Assembly: GCA_015058295.1 (NCBI GenBank)
Contig: SVCP01000010.1
Coordinates: 1 to 46,550, forward strand
From: Anaerofustis stercorihominis
Lineage (GTDB): Bacteria > Bacillota > Clostridia > Eubacteriales > Anaerofustaceae
Direction: 5' to 3'
DNA: 46,550 nucleotides
Shown: one piece after another, positions 31,690 through 39,858 of the stretch
Numbering within the stretch: the first letter of the stretch is position 1
Layout of the letters: the number at the start of each line of letters is the position of its first letter
Notes under the pieces: model-generated
What the model was told of the DNA's origin: nothing
The model's database searches: none
What the model saw: the letters and a program-made list of their open reading frames with translations, nothing else
Translations under genes and position numbers: made by a program

Positions 31690-32232
31690 GTGACAATTAA
31701 TATTGAAGAGTTCCTCGCTCAGGCTGTTGAAGCGGGATTTGACCATGTGGGAGAGCTTGATGTAAAGACTATCGAGCTTTTGCCGGAAGTAAGAAACGCA
31801 TGTGAAACAGGCAGATGCCCTGCGTACAACAAGAACTGGTCTTGCCCTCCTGCGCTTGGAACACTTGAAGAATGTGACAAGATGATCAAAGCATATAAAA
31901 GAGGCGCTATCCTGCAGACGACAGGAGAGATCGAAGATGATTATGACTTTGAAGGTATGATGGACGTACAGGACAGACACCGTGAAAACTTCTATGCATT
32001 TGCAAAGAAGATGAAAGAGCTCTATCCCGATATGATGTTCATCGGTGACGGTCATTGCACGCTTTGCGAAGAATGTACATATCCCGAAGCCGAATGTCGT
32101 TTCCCGAATCTGAGAATCGCATCTATGGAAGCAATGGGTATGTATGTAAACAAAGTCTGCAAGGACAATAATATGCAGTACTATTACGGTCCGGGTACAT
32201 TTAAGTATATCGGATGCGTACTTATTGATTAA
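31690..32232 (+). CDS. DUF2284 predicted metal-binding protein, copy 1
   Basis: A 180-residue cytoplasmic protein starting at GTG 31690, 7 bases after AAGGAG. It is Cys-rich in the DUF2284 pattern: RNACETGRCPAYNKNWSCPP near residues 36-55 and CTLCEECTYPEAECRFP near 120-136, with C-x2-C-x2-C clusters suited to iron-sulfur or other metal binding. The C-terminus (MQYYYGPGTFKYIG) is conserved in its neighbour. Family function is not established; genes of this family often lie with corrinoid methyltransferase or activase genes, as here. The next gene is a paralogue starting 4 bases later. Confidence 0.85.
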   Translation: MTINIEEFLAQAVEAGFDHVGELDVKTIELLPEVRNACETGRCPAYNKNWSCPPALGTLEECDKMIKAYKRGAILQTTGEIEDDYDFEGMMDVQDRHRENFYAFAKKMKELYPDMMFIGDGHCTLCEECTYPEAECRFPNLRIASMEAMGMYVNKVCKDNNMQYYYGPGTFKYIGCVLID

Positions 32233-32236
32233 TGAT

Positions 32237-32773
32237 ATGGAAAAATTAAACGAACTGATTAAAATAGCTGAGGAAACCTTCTCTCACGTAGGAATGCTTG
32301 ATGTTGACACAATAGTCGTTCATCCTGAGCTGAGAGATTACTGTTCTACCGACAGATGTCAGCATTACGACAAAAAATGGACTTGTCCTCCCGGATGCGG
32401 GACTGTGGAAGAATGTGAAGTTCTTATGAGAAAGTATCACAGAGGACTTATTCTGCAGACGACGGGAGATTTCCCTGACAGCCTTGACTATGAACAGATG
32501 GGAGCTATCGCAAAGGCTCACAAAGAAAATATCGTGGAATTTGTGAAGATATTCCGTGATATGTATCCGGGCGGTCTTGTAGTTGCGGATCTTCCCTGCG
32601 AAAACTGCAAGGAATGTACATATCCCGACGCACCGTGCCGTTTCCCTGATAAGATCGCTTATTCCATGTCCGCAATGGGTATGGTTGTAAGTGATGTGTG
32701 CCGTGACAACAATATAAATTATTATTACGGCCCCGGAACTCTGACATATGTAAGTCTTGTGCTTACGGACTGA
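32237..32773 (+). CDS. DUF2284 predicted metal-binding protein, copy 2
   Basis: A 178-residue paralogue of the upstream gene: YCSTDRCQHYDKKWTCPPGC near residues 36-55, CENCKECTYPDAPCRFPDKI near 120-139 and NNINYYYGPGTLTY near the end. Every Cys of the first copy's clusters is kept. ATG 32237 is chosen; an in-frame TTG at 32225 would overlap copy 1 by 8 bases. No separate ribosome binding site is visible, so translation is probably coupled to copy 1. A tandem pair may mean a two-part complex with different partners. Confidence 0.83.
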   Translation: MEKLNELIKIAEETFSHVGMLDVDTIVVHPELRDYCSTDRCQHYDKKWTCPPGCGTVEECEVLMRKYHRGLILQTTGDFPDSLDYEQMGAIAKAHKENIVEFVKIFRDMYPGGLVVADLPCENCKECTYPDAPCRFPDKIAYSMSAMGMVVSDVCRDNNINYYYGPGTLTYVSLVLTD

Positions 32774-32828
32774 TAATAGATACAAACCGTTAAAATTATT
32801 TTGGCGGTGAGGTATTTTCTGAAAGATA

Positions 32829-32856
32829 AAAACGGCAGATATTCTGCCGTTTTTAT
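32829..32856 (+). terminator. Terminator of the DUF2284 pair
   Basis: AACGGCAGA (32831-32839), loop TAT, TCTGCCGTT (32843-32851), then TTTT. Confidence 0.8.
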
Positions 32857-32941
32857 ATATAAATAATACAGAAATTAACTGTTGCCGCAGATATGTACGG
32901 CGTCACAGGGATTTATTTTTTTCCTTAAATATACAAAAGTG

Positions 32942-32971
32942 TTGATTATTGCGGTATAATTGTGATAAAAT
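32942..32971 (+). promoter_or_regulatory. Promoter region for the hydantoinase-family gene
   Basis: TTGATT (32942-32947), 18-base spacer, TAAAAT (32966-32971). A perfect TATAAT also lies at 32955-32960, without a good -35 at normal spacing. Either could be used. Confidence 0.5.
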
Positions 32972-33008
32972 TAAATGTAATTTATCAGAAATTTAAAAGG
33001 GGACAGAG

Positions 33009-34994
33009 ATGACAGAAAAAAGACATATTGCTCTCGGTATTGATACAGGTGGTACATATACCGATGCGGTACTTTATAATTACGAAGACAGAGTTGTTCT
33101 TTCAAAAGCAAAATCAGTTACAACACACGAAGACCTCACGATCGGTATCTCAGCAGTACTTGACAAGATCGATAAGGATATATTAAATGAAGCCTGCCTC
33201 GTAAGCCTTTCAACCACACTGGCTACAAATGCATGTGTAGAAAACAAAGGCGGAAAGGTAAAACTCATTCTTATCGGTTGCTATCCGGAACTCTTTGAAA
33301 GAAACTGCTCAAAATACGGTATCTCTTCCACATCTGATTTCGAATTTATTGATGCGGAAATTACCATTGACGGCGTTATTAACAAAGCTCCCGACTGGGA
33401 AGCATTTGATGAAATAGTAAGAAAGAGCGAAAGACAGTACGACTCTTATGCAGTAGTAAGTCTCTGGGGCATGAAAAACCCGGAACTGGAACTTACTGCG
33501 AAAGAAAGAATCCAGGCCATCGCAGACAAGCCTGTAGTTTGCGGACACGAGCTTTCAACATCCCTTGACATTATCAAACGTGCCTGCAGTGCTATGCTCA
33601 ACGCAAGACTTCTCCCGGTTATCGCCGACTTCATCCGTGCGGTAAAACAGATCCTTGCTGAAAGAAATATTGATGTTCCTATCTTCATCGTAAGAAGTGA
33701 CGGAAGTATCATGACAGCGGAATTTGCCCTTGATAAGCCTGTAGAAACTCTTCTCTGCGGTCCTGCGGCAAGTGTTCTCGGCGGAATGTATCTTGCAGAT
33801 GTTGAAGACGGTCTTCTCATCGACATGGGCGGAACAACATCAGACATCGCTCTCATCAGACACGGAGCTCCGATACTCACACCGTCAGGTGCTGTTGTAG
33901 GGGACTTCAAGACAGCTGTAAACTCACTTCAGGTAAATACAGTAGGTCTCGGCGGTGATACACTTGTAACTGTAGACCGTTACGGCGGAGTACACCTTGG
34001 TGTAAGACGTGTACGCCCGATCTGTGACCTTGCCACACAGTTCCCTGAAGTTGTTACATCGCTCTGGTACACATCTTCAGACAACCGTTTCTATTACATA
34101 CTCAACGATAACTATGATACGGAACAGCTCAGCGAAAGAGCTGCAATCCTTTATGAAGCACTCAAGAAGGAAAGATGGCTCTCAGGCAACTCACTTGAAA
34201 AGTATGTAAGAGAATCATATATGGCAAATATTGCTATAGAAGAACTTGAAAACCTCGGCATCGTTCTGCGTTCAGGTCTCACACCGACAGATGTAATGAT
34301 GGTAAGAGGCGATTATGATCTGTGGGACAGCAGACCTGCAATGCTTATTCTCGAACATTATGCAAAACAGTTCGAGACGACTGTTGAAGCATACTGCGAT
34401 GAAATCTACGATCAGGTTAAGGAAAGAATGTTCTGTTCTCTCGCAAAGATGCTCTTCGAACAGGATGAAGACAAATACTTTGCACAGAAAGAAATCGATG
34501 CCCGTATCGAACAGTTCTTCCACAACTGCTACTACAAACAGACAATCGAATCTGACAGAGTTCTTGATTATTCTATCAAATGCAACGTTCCTATTATCGG
34601 CGTAGGTGCTCCGATTCACCTGTTCCTGCCGGATGTTGCGAAAGCACTCGGTTCAGAAGCTATCATGAACGAATATTCACCGGTTGCAAATGCTCTCGGC
34701 GCGGCAGTATGCAAGATCAGAGTTACTGAAACAGCAAACATCAAGATCGGCAAGAAATATCAGATCTTCACACGTCTGAGAAACTACGCTTCATCAAGAT
34801 ACGAAGATGCTGTGGAAATTGCAAAGAGAGAAGCATCTAAGATCGCTTATGACGAAGCTGTAAGCCGTGGTGCTGTAGATCCTGTTGTAAAAGTATCCGT
34901 ACTTGAAAAGAAAGCAGGCAAGAAAAAAGAAATGATCCACATTGAAACAGTTGTTTCAGCAACTGCCGAATGTGAAATGTATGCTACAATATAA
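33009..34994 (+). CDS. Hydantoinase/oxoprolinase family protein (HyuA-like)
   Basis: A 661-residue protein. The N-terminus (LGIDTGGTYTDAVLY near residues 9-23) is the hydantoinase A N-terminal signature, followed by LCGPAASVLGGMYLA near 248 and LLIDMGGTTSDIALI near 268, the ASKHA-type nucleotide-binding loops of HyuA. Family members open cyclic amides such as hydantoins or 5-oxoproline with ATP. Many Clostridia paralogues, including ones encoded near RACo and DUF2284 genes, have no proven substrate. The usual HyuB partner is absent. AAAAGGGGACAGAG precedes the ATG, and codon bias is strong. Confidence 0.85.
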   Translation: MTEKRHIALGIDTGGTYTDAVLYNYEDRVVLSKAKSVTTHEDLTIGISAVLDKIDKDILNEACLVSLSTTLATNACVENKGGKVKLILIGCYPELFERNCSKYGISSTSDFEFIDAEITIDGVINKAPDWEAFDEIVRKSERQYDSYAVVSLWGMKNPELELTAKERIQAIADKPVVCGHELSTSLDIIKRACSAMLNARLLPVIADFIRAVKQILAERNIDVPIFIVRSDGSIMTAEFALDKPVETLLCGPAASVLGGMYLADVEDGLLIDMGGTTSDIALIRHGAPILTPSGAVVGDFKTAVNSLQVNTVGLGGDTLVTVDRYGGVHLGVRRVRPICDLATQFPEVVTSLWYTSSDNRFYYILNDNYDTEQLSERAAILYEALKKERWLSGNSLEKYVRESYMANIAIEELENLGIVLRSGLTPTDVMMVRGDYDLWDSRPAMLILEHYAKQFETTVEAYCDEIYDQVKERMFCSLAKMLFEQDEDKYFAQKEIDARIEQFFHNCYYKQTIESDRVLDYSIKCNVPIIGVGAPIHLFLPDVAKALGSEAIMNEYSPVANALGAAVCKIRVTETANIKIGKKYQIFTRLRNYASSRYEDAVEIAKREASKIAYDEAVSRGAVDPVVKVSVLEKKAGKKKEMIHIETVVSATAECEMYATI

Positions 34995-35009
34995 TCAGAA
35001 TTATCATAA

Positions 35010-35035
35010 ATGAGGGATGCCCGGGCATCCCTCAT
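35010..35035. terminator. Perfect 26-bp palindrome after the hydantoinase gene
   Basis: Arms ATGAGGGATGCCC (35010-35022) and GGGCATCCCTCAT (35023-35035). No T tract follows, so it may act as a transcript-end stabiliser rather than a true terminator. Confidence 0.55.
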
Positions 35036-35067
35036 AATAATATGCGGCATTTTTATGAAGTCCGTTA

Positions 35068-35097
35068 TATTGCTGTCAAATACAGCAATAATATATT
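35068..35097 (+). promoter_or_regulatory. Promoter with overlapping operator palindrome for the choloylglycine hydrolase gene
   Basis: A perfect inverted repeat TATTGCTGT-CAAAT-ACAGCAATA would read through 35068-35090 (9-bp arms, 5-base centre). It contains the -35 TTGCTG (35070-35075); TATATT (35092-35097) is the -10 at 16-base spacing. A dimeric repressor bound here would block RNA polymerase. Confidence 0.55.
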
Positions 35098-35123
35098 TGT
35101 TATAAAAAATACAGAGGGAAATT

Positions 35124-36098
35124 ATGTGCACAGCAGCAACATACAAAACAAATGATTTTTATTTCGGAAGGACACTTGATAACGGTTTTTCTTATGGTGA
35201 AGAAGTAGTAATCACACCGAGGAATTATATGTTTGATTTCAGGCATTACGGTAAGATCGGCACTCATTACGCAATCATCGGAATGGCACATATCGCTGAA
35301 GGGTATCCGCTTTATTATGATGCAATAAATGAAAAGGGGCTTTGTATTGCCGGGCTAAATTTTGTGGGAAACGCACATTACAACACTCCGCAGGAAGGCA
35401 TGGATAATATCGCACAGTTCGAGTTTGTGCCCTGGATATTGTCATTGTACGAAACGGTGGCGCAGGTGAGAGATGCTCTTGAAAACACAAATATAACAGA
35501 TACTGCGTTCAGCGAAAAATTTCCGCCTTCACAGCTGCACTGGATAATTTCCGATAAAGATCAGAGCATTACAGTGGAATGTGTGAAAGAAGGCCTGAAA
35601 ATTTATGACAATCCTGCGGGAGTACTGGCAAATAATCCGTCATTTGACATGCAGATGTTCAATCTGAATAATTATATGAACCTTACAGCAAAGACACCGA
35701 TAAGCAGATTTGCGGAAGGTATTGATCTTTCGCGCTACAGTCTCGGAATGGGAGCAATAGGACTTCCGGGAGACCTGTCGTCTATGTCGAGGTTTGTAAG
35801 GGTGGCATTTACGAAGATGAATTCCGTTTCAGGAGACGGTGAAATGGAGAGTGTAAGTCAGTTTTTCCACATTCTCGGTTCGGTGGATCAGCAGAGAGGG
35901 TGCTGTGAACTTGAAGATCACGGATATGAGATCACTGTATATACTTCATGCTGTAATGCATCAAAGGGAATATATTATTATACAACATATGACAATCACC
36001 GCATCAACGGAATTTCTATGCACAGGGAAAATCTTGATGGCAGTAAACTTATAAGTTTCAGGCTGAACACAGCTGAAGATATAAATATGCAGAATTAG
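35124..36098 (+). CDS. Choloylglycine hydrolase family enzyme (bile salt hydrolase / penicillin acylase type)
   Basis: A 324-residue Ntn-hydrolase. Removal of Met1 leaves the catalytic Cys2 (MCTAATY), and the other active-site residues of the family are all in place: Arg16 and Asp19 (GRTLDN), Asn79 (AGLNF), Asn171 (LANNPSF) and Arg223 (GDLSSMSRFVR). Enzymes of this family hydrolyse amide bonds of conjugated bile salts, penicillin V or acyl-homoserine lactones; sequence alone does not fix which. There is no signal peptide, as usual for intracellular bile salt hydrolases. In a gut organism bile salt deconjugation is plausible. CAGAGGGAAATT precedes the ATG. A regulated-looking promoter lies upstream. 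Confidence 0.88.
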   Translation: MCTAATYKTNDFYFGRTLDNGFSYGEEVVITPRNYMFDFRHYGKIGTHYAIIGMAHIAEGYPLYYDAINEKGLCIAGLNFVGNAHYNTPQEGMDNIAQFEFVPWILSLYETVAQVRDALENTNITDTAFSEKFPPSQLHWIISDKDQSITVECVKEGLKIYDNPAGVLANNPSFDMQMFNLNNYMNLTAKTPISRFAEGIDLSRYSLGMGAIGLPGDLSSMSRFVRVAFTKMNSVSGDGEMESVSQFFHILGSVDQQRGCCELEDHGYEITVYTSCCNASKGIYYYTTYDNHRINGISMHRENLDGSKLISFRLNTAEDINMQN

Positions 36099-36111
36099 TT
36101 AAAACATAAAG

Positions 36112-36138
36112 ACTTCGTACATTGTACGGAGTTTTTTT
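36112..36138 (+). terminator. Terminator of the choloylglycine hydrolase gene
   Basis: ACTTCGTAC (36112-36120), loop ATT, GTACGGAGT (36124-36132), then seven T. Confidence 0.85.
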
Positions 36139-36200
36139 GTGTGATATATATTTTTTTTATTTTATATGGTAAAATAAATAAAAAAGGCAAGAATAATCCT

Positions 36201-36689
36201 ATGAAATACACACAAAGAGTTATGAAAAGACAAAAGCGCATAGCACTCATAGCCCACGACAATATGAAGGATAATCTTATTTCATGGTGCAGGGAAAATG
36301 CGGATAAACTGAGAAAACACACTTTATGCGGGACAGGTACGACCGCTACACTTCTGAACAGGCTTACGGATCTTTCCGTAAAGGCATACAACAGCGGCCC
36401 TCTGGGAGGTGATCAGCAGATCGGTTCCCGAATTACGGAAGGTGGGATAGATATTCTTATATTTTTCTCTGATCCGTTAAGCGCGCAGCCCCATGACCCT
36501 GATATAAGGGCACTTCTCAGAATAAGTCAGGTATACGATATACCTATTGCAACAAACAGAGCCACGGCGGATTTTCTGATCACATCGGAATATTTTGAAA
36601 CGGAATATGAAAATCACAGCATAAACAACGCACATTCTCTTGAGGAAAGAATTGAAGAACTTGAAGAGGATATGTCTGAAAGCGAGTGA
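36201..36689 (+). CDS. mgsA: Methylglyoxal synthase
   Basis: A 162-residue protein. Motifs: RIALIAHDNMKDNLISWC near the start, GTGTTATLL, NSGPLGGDQQIGSRI (with the catalytic Asp) and DPLSAQPHDPDIRALLRISQ (with the active-site His), then PIATNRATADFLI. It converts dihydroxyacetone phosphate to methylglyoxal and phosphate, a bypass of lower glycolysis used under phosphate limitation. ATG 36201 is preferred because the family begins there; an open frame further upstream is AT-rich non-coding sequence. The C-terminal acidic tail (RIEELEEDMSESE) is longer than in E. coli. A TAAAAT at 36170 may be its -10. Confidence 0.93.
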   Translation: MKYTQRVMKRQKRIALIAHDNMKDNLISWCRENADKLRKHTLCGTGTTATLLNRLTDLSVKAYNSGPLGGDQQIGSRITEGGIDILIFFSDPLSAQPHDPDIRALLRISQVYDIPIATNRATADFLITSEYFETEYENHSINNAHSLEERIEELEEDMSESE

Positions 36690-36710
36690 AGATTAGTTCC
36701 GGTAATTGAA

Positions 36711-36733
36711 GAACAGGGAGACCTGTTCTTTTT
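36711..36733 (+). terminator. Terminator of mgsA
   Basis: GAACAGG (36711-36717), loop GAGA, CCTGTTC (36722-36728), then TTTTT. Confidence 0.85.
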
Positions 36734-36753
36734 ATGATTAATTACTATTTTCG

Positions 36754-36896
36754 GGTCCGCCGCAGGCGGCTTCTGCAATGCATATGCATTGCAGTTTGCC
36801 GACAAGGCTTACGCAGCTTGTCTGCGGACCTGCCTGCGACAGCAGGCAGGCGTTGAAGGCACGAAGTGCATTCAACGAAAGGGCGGGAGGGTGGGG
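36754..36896. repeat. Hairpin repeat with G-quadruplex tail (family C, copy 2)
   Basis: Outer stem GGTCCGC (36754-36760) with GCGGACC (36824-36830) encloses the palindrome with arms CTGCAATGC and GCATTGCAG (36773-36794) and a GACAAG/CTTGTC stem. Two more hairpins follow: TGCCTGC-GACA-GCAGGCA (36831-36848) and CGTTGAA...TTCAACG (36851-36877). It ends in GGGCGGGAGGGTGGGG (36881-36896), a G-quadruplex motif with one-base loops. The following AAAATTTCATAAACACAGG also resembles the flank of copy 3. The rest of the 36690-37054 gap (36920-37018) shows no gene. Confidence 0.8.
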
Positions 36897-37018
36897 AAAA
36901 TTTCATAAACACAGGAATAAATTAACATTAAAAAACAATATAGTGAAAGTCACTTGCCCTGACACACAAACTATTGTGGGTGTACCGTAAGGGAAACACG
37001 GAACAAACTGCACCAGAC

Positions 37019-37051
37019 AAAAAGAGAAGGATAACACCTTCTCTTTTGTTT
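37019..37051. terminator. Bidirectional terminator, mainly for the minus-strand methyltransferase operon
   Basis: AAAGAGAAGG (37021-37030), loop ATAACA, CCTTCTCTTT (37037-37046). On the minus strand it is followed by TTTTTG. Confidence 0.75.
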
Positions 37052-37054
37052 AAT

Positions 37055-37789
37055 TTAATATCCTATAGTCTTATACATAAGTATTCCGCCTGCAACTGCT
37101 GCGTTGAGGGATTCGCAGTCGCCGAGGATGGGAATCTTCACGAGAACATCACATGCTTCTTCAGCTTCATCACTCATGCCGTTTCCTTCGCTGCCAACGA
37201 TAAGTACTGTTTTGGGGAAATCTATATTCTGAGCAGATCCTGCAAGGGAAGAGCCGATAACGGTAAATCCCGCATTTTTGAGCTCATTGAGAAGATCCGC
37301 TTCTCCTTTGAATACGCCGATTCTGAGAACCGCTCCTGCGCTTGAACGGACTGCTTTCTGTGAAAACGGATCTGCGCATTTGTTTGTAATGATCACACCT
37401 TCATATCCGCAGCAGACGGCACTTCTGATGAGAGCGCCTACATTCTCGCTTTGCTGTACTCCGTCGAGAAAAAGGATTTTCTTCATTTTATCATACGATG
37501 TATCATATTCCGGGATACGGAACACTCCGAGGATACCCTGCGGTGTCTTCGTGTCGGAGAGATGAGAAAATACGTCTTCCGTCACTACAGTGATATTCGG
37601 GTAGTCTTCATCTGAAAAATACACTTTTTCAGATAAAATAATATTTTCGCACACGAATCCGCTATGTATGGCATCGTCAACGAATTTTTTTCCTTCGAGA
37701 ATGAAAAGTCCGAGCTTGTTGCGGTTCTTTTTCAGTTCGAGGGATTTTATTTTCTTTATAAGATTATTACTTTTTGATGATATTATCAT
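37055..37789 (-). CDS. TrmH/SpoU-family RNA 2'-O-methyltransferase
   Basis: A 244-residue protein: N-terminal substrate-binding domain (NKLGLFILEGKKFVDDAI) and a C-terminal SPOUT knot with motif 1 QQSENVGALIRSAV near 113-126 (catalytic Arg and Asn), motif 2 IVGSEGNGMSDE near 197-208 and motif 3 IPILGDCESLNAAVAGGILM near 218-237. It would move a methyl group from SAM to a ribose 2'-OH of rRNA or tRNA. The target is unknown. The ATG shares one base with the upstream trkA stop, so the genes are co-translated. A second SPOUT enzyme, rlmB, is at 45651. Confidence 0.9.
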   Translation of the reverse strand: MIISSKSNNLIKKIKSLELKKNRNKLGLFILEGKKFVDDAIHSGFVCENIILSEKVYFSDEDYPNITVVTEDVFSHLSDTKTPQGILGVFRIPEYDTSYDKMKKILFLDGVQQSENVGALIRSAVCCGYEGVIITNKCADPFSQKAVRSSAGAVLRIGVFKGEADLLNELKNAGFTVIGSSLAGSAQNIDFPKTVLIVGSEGNGMSDEAEEACDVLVKIPILGDCESLNAAVAGGILMYKTIGY

Positions 37790-38448
37790 TATAGACTTAC
37801 TTTCTTCTGTGCTAATTTTGCAAGGCGAATCCTTTCGCCCATTGCGATTATTCTGTCATCGGGGAGGATGATTTCCTGGGCTGTCGGATTTACGATTGTT
37901 TCTGTTCCTCGTTTTATAGCAAGGACGTTGAGTTTATGTTCACTTCTGATGTTAAGCTCAATAAGTGAACGGTTGTGCCACGCTTTCGGGGCATCAATTT
38001 CAGAGATTGTGTGTATTGGGTCAAGCTGTAAAAGATCGAGCAGTGTCGAATCCGTAAGCGTGTGAGCAAGGGAAGTACCCATTTCCTGTTCAGGGAAAAT
38101 AACTTTTTCCACGCCTAATTTTCTGAGAACTCTTGCCTGAACTTCGTCTCTTGCTTTTGCGTATACGGTCTGAACACCGAGCTCCTGAAGGTTGATGGCT
38201 GTCATGAGTGATATGCTCAGATCTTTTGCGCTTGCGATGATGGCGCAATCCACTTCGTCAATACCTACAGAACGAAGTGCGTTTATATCTGCCATATCCA
38301 TAGCAACAGCATAAGTCACGTTATCGGCGATGGACTGCACCACATCTTCTCTTATGTCTATGGCGTATACATCATTTCCGAGTTCATAAAGTGTTTTTGC
38401 AAGGGAATATCCGAAGGTCCCCAGACCCAGAACTGCAAACTGTTTCAT
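37789..38448 (-). CDS. trkA: Potassium uptake regulatory subunit TrkA/KtrA
   Basis: A 219-residue cytoplasmic protein: N-terminal RCK domain with a Rossmann loop (AVLGLGTFGYSLAKTLYELG near 5-24) and acidic NAD-contact residues in VYAIDIREDVV, then an RCK-C domain (about 135-215). It gates the membrane subunit encoded directly upstream in response to nucleotides. AAGGAGAAAACA lies before the ATG, 22 bases after the trkH stop. The length is that of single-RCK KtrA rather than the double-length TrkA of E. coli. Confidence 0.93.
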   Translation of the reverse strand: MKQFAVLGLGTFGYSLAKTLYELGNDVYAIDIREDVVQSIADNVTYAVAMDMADINALRSVGIDEVDCAIIASAKDLSISLMTAINLQELGVQTVYAKARDEVQARVLRKLGVEKVIFPEQEMGTSLAHTLTDSTLLDLLQLDPIHTISEIDAPKAWHNRSLIELNIRSEHKLNVLAIKRGTETIVNPTAQEIILPDDRIIAMGERIRLAKLAQKKVSL

Positions 38449-38470
38449 TGTTTTCTCCTTAGTATTTCAA

Positions 38471-39823
38471 TTATAGCATAATATTGCCTTCCGGGAAACG
38501 GAAAGGCGAACTTTCTGTGTTTACATCTTCTCTTTTTTGTGTTACGGCATATGCGATAGTCATTATTCCTACTCTTCCGAAGAACATTGTTATGGTTATA
38601 AGTACTCTTCCGAAGTTGTTCAGAGAAGCAGTGATTCCCGTCGTCAGACCTACTGTAGCTATAGCAGACACAGTCTCAAATATAAGATCCGCAATTGCTA
38701 TGTTCTGTGTTGCACAAAGCAGGAATATGACGAATATAGTCCACAAAAGCGGCATGAATGACATTACGACAGCTTTTCTGAGCTGAGCCTCTGTGATCCT
38801 TCTTCCGAAAACGTTCATATCACCTTGCCCTTTTATTGTTCTGTACATTGCGACAGTCAGTATTGCAATACAGCTTGTTTTTATGCCGCCTGCAGTAGAG
38901 CCCGGAGAGCCGCCGATAAACATGAGGATTACGGTCATAAGGTATGTAACAGATGTTACTTCAGCATAGTTTATCGTGAAAAATCCCGCTGTTCTCGGTG
39001 TTACGCAAGCAAAGAGAGATGTGAGTATCTTTTCACCGAAAGACATATTTGCCATTGTTGCGGGATTGTTATATTCCGCGATGAAAATCACAACAAAGCC
39101 TGAGATAAGTAACACGGCTGTAGTTGTAAGGACGATCTTTGAGTTGAACTGCAGACGGGAGAGTTTTTTAGTATTCAGCACATCCATAGCTACAGTAAAA
39201 CCGATACCGCCGATAACGATAAGAAGGCATATAGTTATGTTAAGTATCGGAGACGCCGTATACCCCATAAATCCGACTCCGTTACCGATAAGGTCAAATC
39301 CTGCGTTACAGAATGCGGATATGGAGTGGAACACGGAAAAATAAATCGCTTTCAGAAGGGGATAGTCTTGTACAAATCTGCCAAACAGCAGCAATGCTCC
39401 GATACCTTCAACAATAAATGTAAACATTACAACACGTTTTACATACTTTATTATTCCTTCAGGCGTATCAAGGCTCAGAGAAGAAGAAATGAGCATCTTG
39501 TTTTTGATGGATATCTTCTTTCCGAGTGCAAGAAGGAGTATAGTTGTAAGGCTCATAAATCCGAGACCACCGATCTGAATGAGTACGATTATTACAATCT
39601 GCCCGAAAACAGACCAATATGTTCCCGTATCGAGCACTGTAAGTCCTGTTACACAGGTTGCACTCGTTGCGGTGAACAGGCAGGAGATAAAATCTGTAAA
39701 TTCCCCTGCTGCGCTTGATATGGGAAGCATAAGGAGCACTGTCCCGATGAGTATCACTGTCAGAAATCCCAGTGCAAGGATCTGGGAATGTGATATTTTT
39801 CTGATTTTCTGTCTGTTTATCAT
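38471..39823 (-). CDS. trkH: Potassium uptake membrane subunit TrkH/KtrB
   Basis: A 450-residue protein with four repeated M1-P-M2 units. The selectivity-filter loops are visible as TSATCVTGLTVLD, HSISAFCNAGFDL, VTPRTAGFFTI and ATVGLTTGI. Each keeps the central Gly. It carries K+ through the membrane and is gated by the RCK subunit encoded next. Its length fits KtrB. A minus-strand TATAAT lies at 39858-39853, about 30 bases upstream of the ATG. The gene pair and the methyltransferase form one operon. Confidence 0.95.
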   Translation of the reverse strand: MINRQKIRKISHSQILALGFLTVILIGTVLLMLPISSAAGEFTDFISCLFTATSATCVTGLTVLDTGTYWSVFGQIVIIVLIQIGGLGFMSLTTILLLALGKKISIKNKMLISSSLSLDTPEGIIKYVKRVVMFTFIVEGIGALLLFGRFVQDYPLLKAIYFSVFHSISAFCNAGFDLIGNGVGFMGYTASPILNITICLLIVIGGIGFTVAMDVLNTKKLSRLQFNSKIVLTTTAVLLISGFVVIFIAEYNNPATMANMSFGEKILTSLFACVTPRTAGFFTINYAEVTSVTYLMTVILMFIGGSPGSTAGGIKTSCIAILTVAMYRTIKGQGDMNVFGRRITEAQLRKAVVMSFMPLLWTIFVIFLLCATQNIAIADLIFETVSAIATVGLTTGITASLNNFGRVLITITMFFGRVGIMTIAYAVTQKREDVNTESSPFRFPEGNIML

Positions 39824-39858
39824 ATATTGCCTTCCGTTATGGTAATGATGCTATTATA

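Noticed and set aside
36778-36990. Open frame through the hairpin/G4 repeat
   Set aside because: The sequence is explained by palindromes and a G-rich tail; the translated product is low-complexity, without conserved features.
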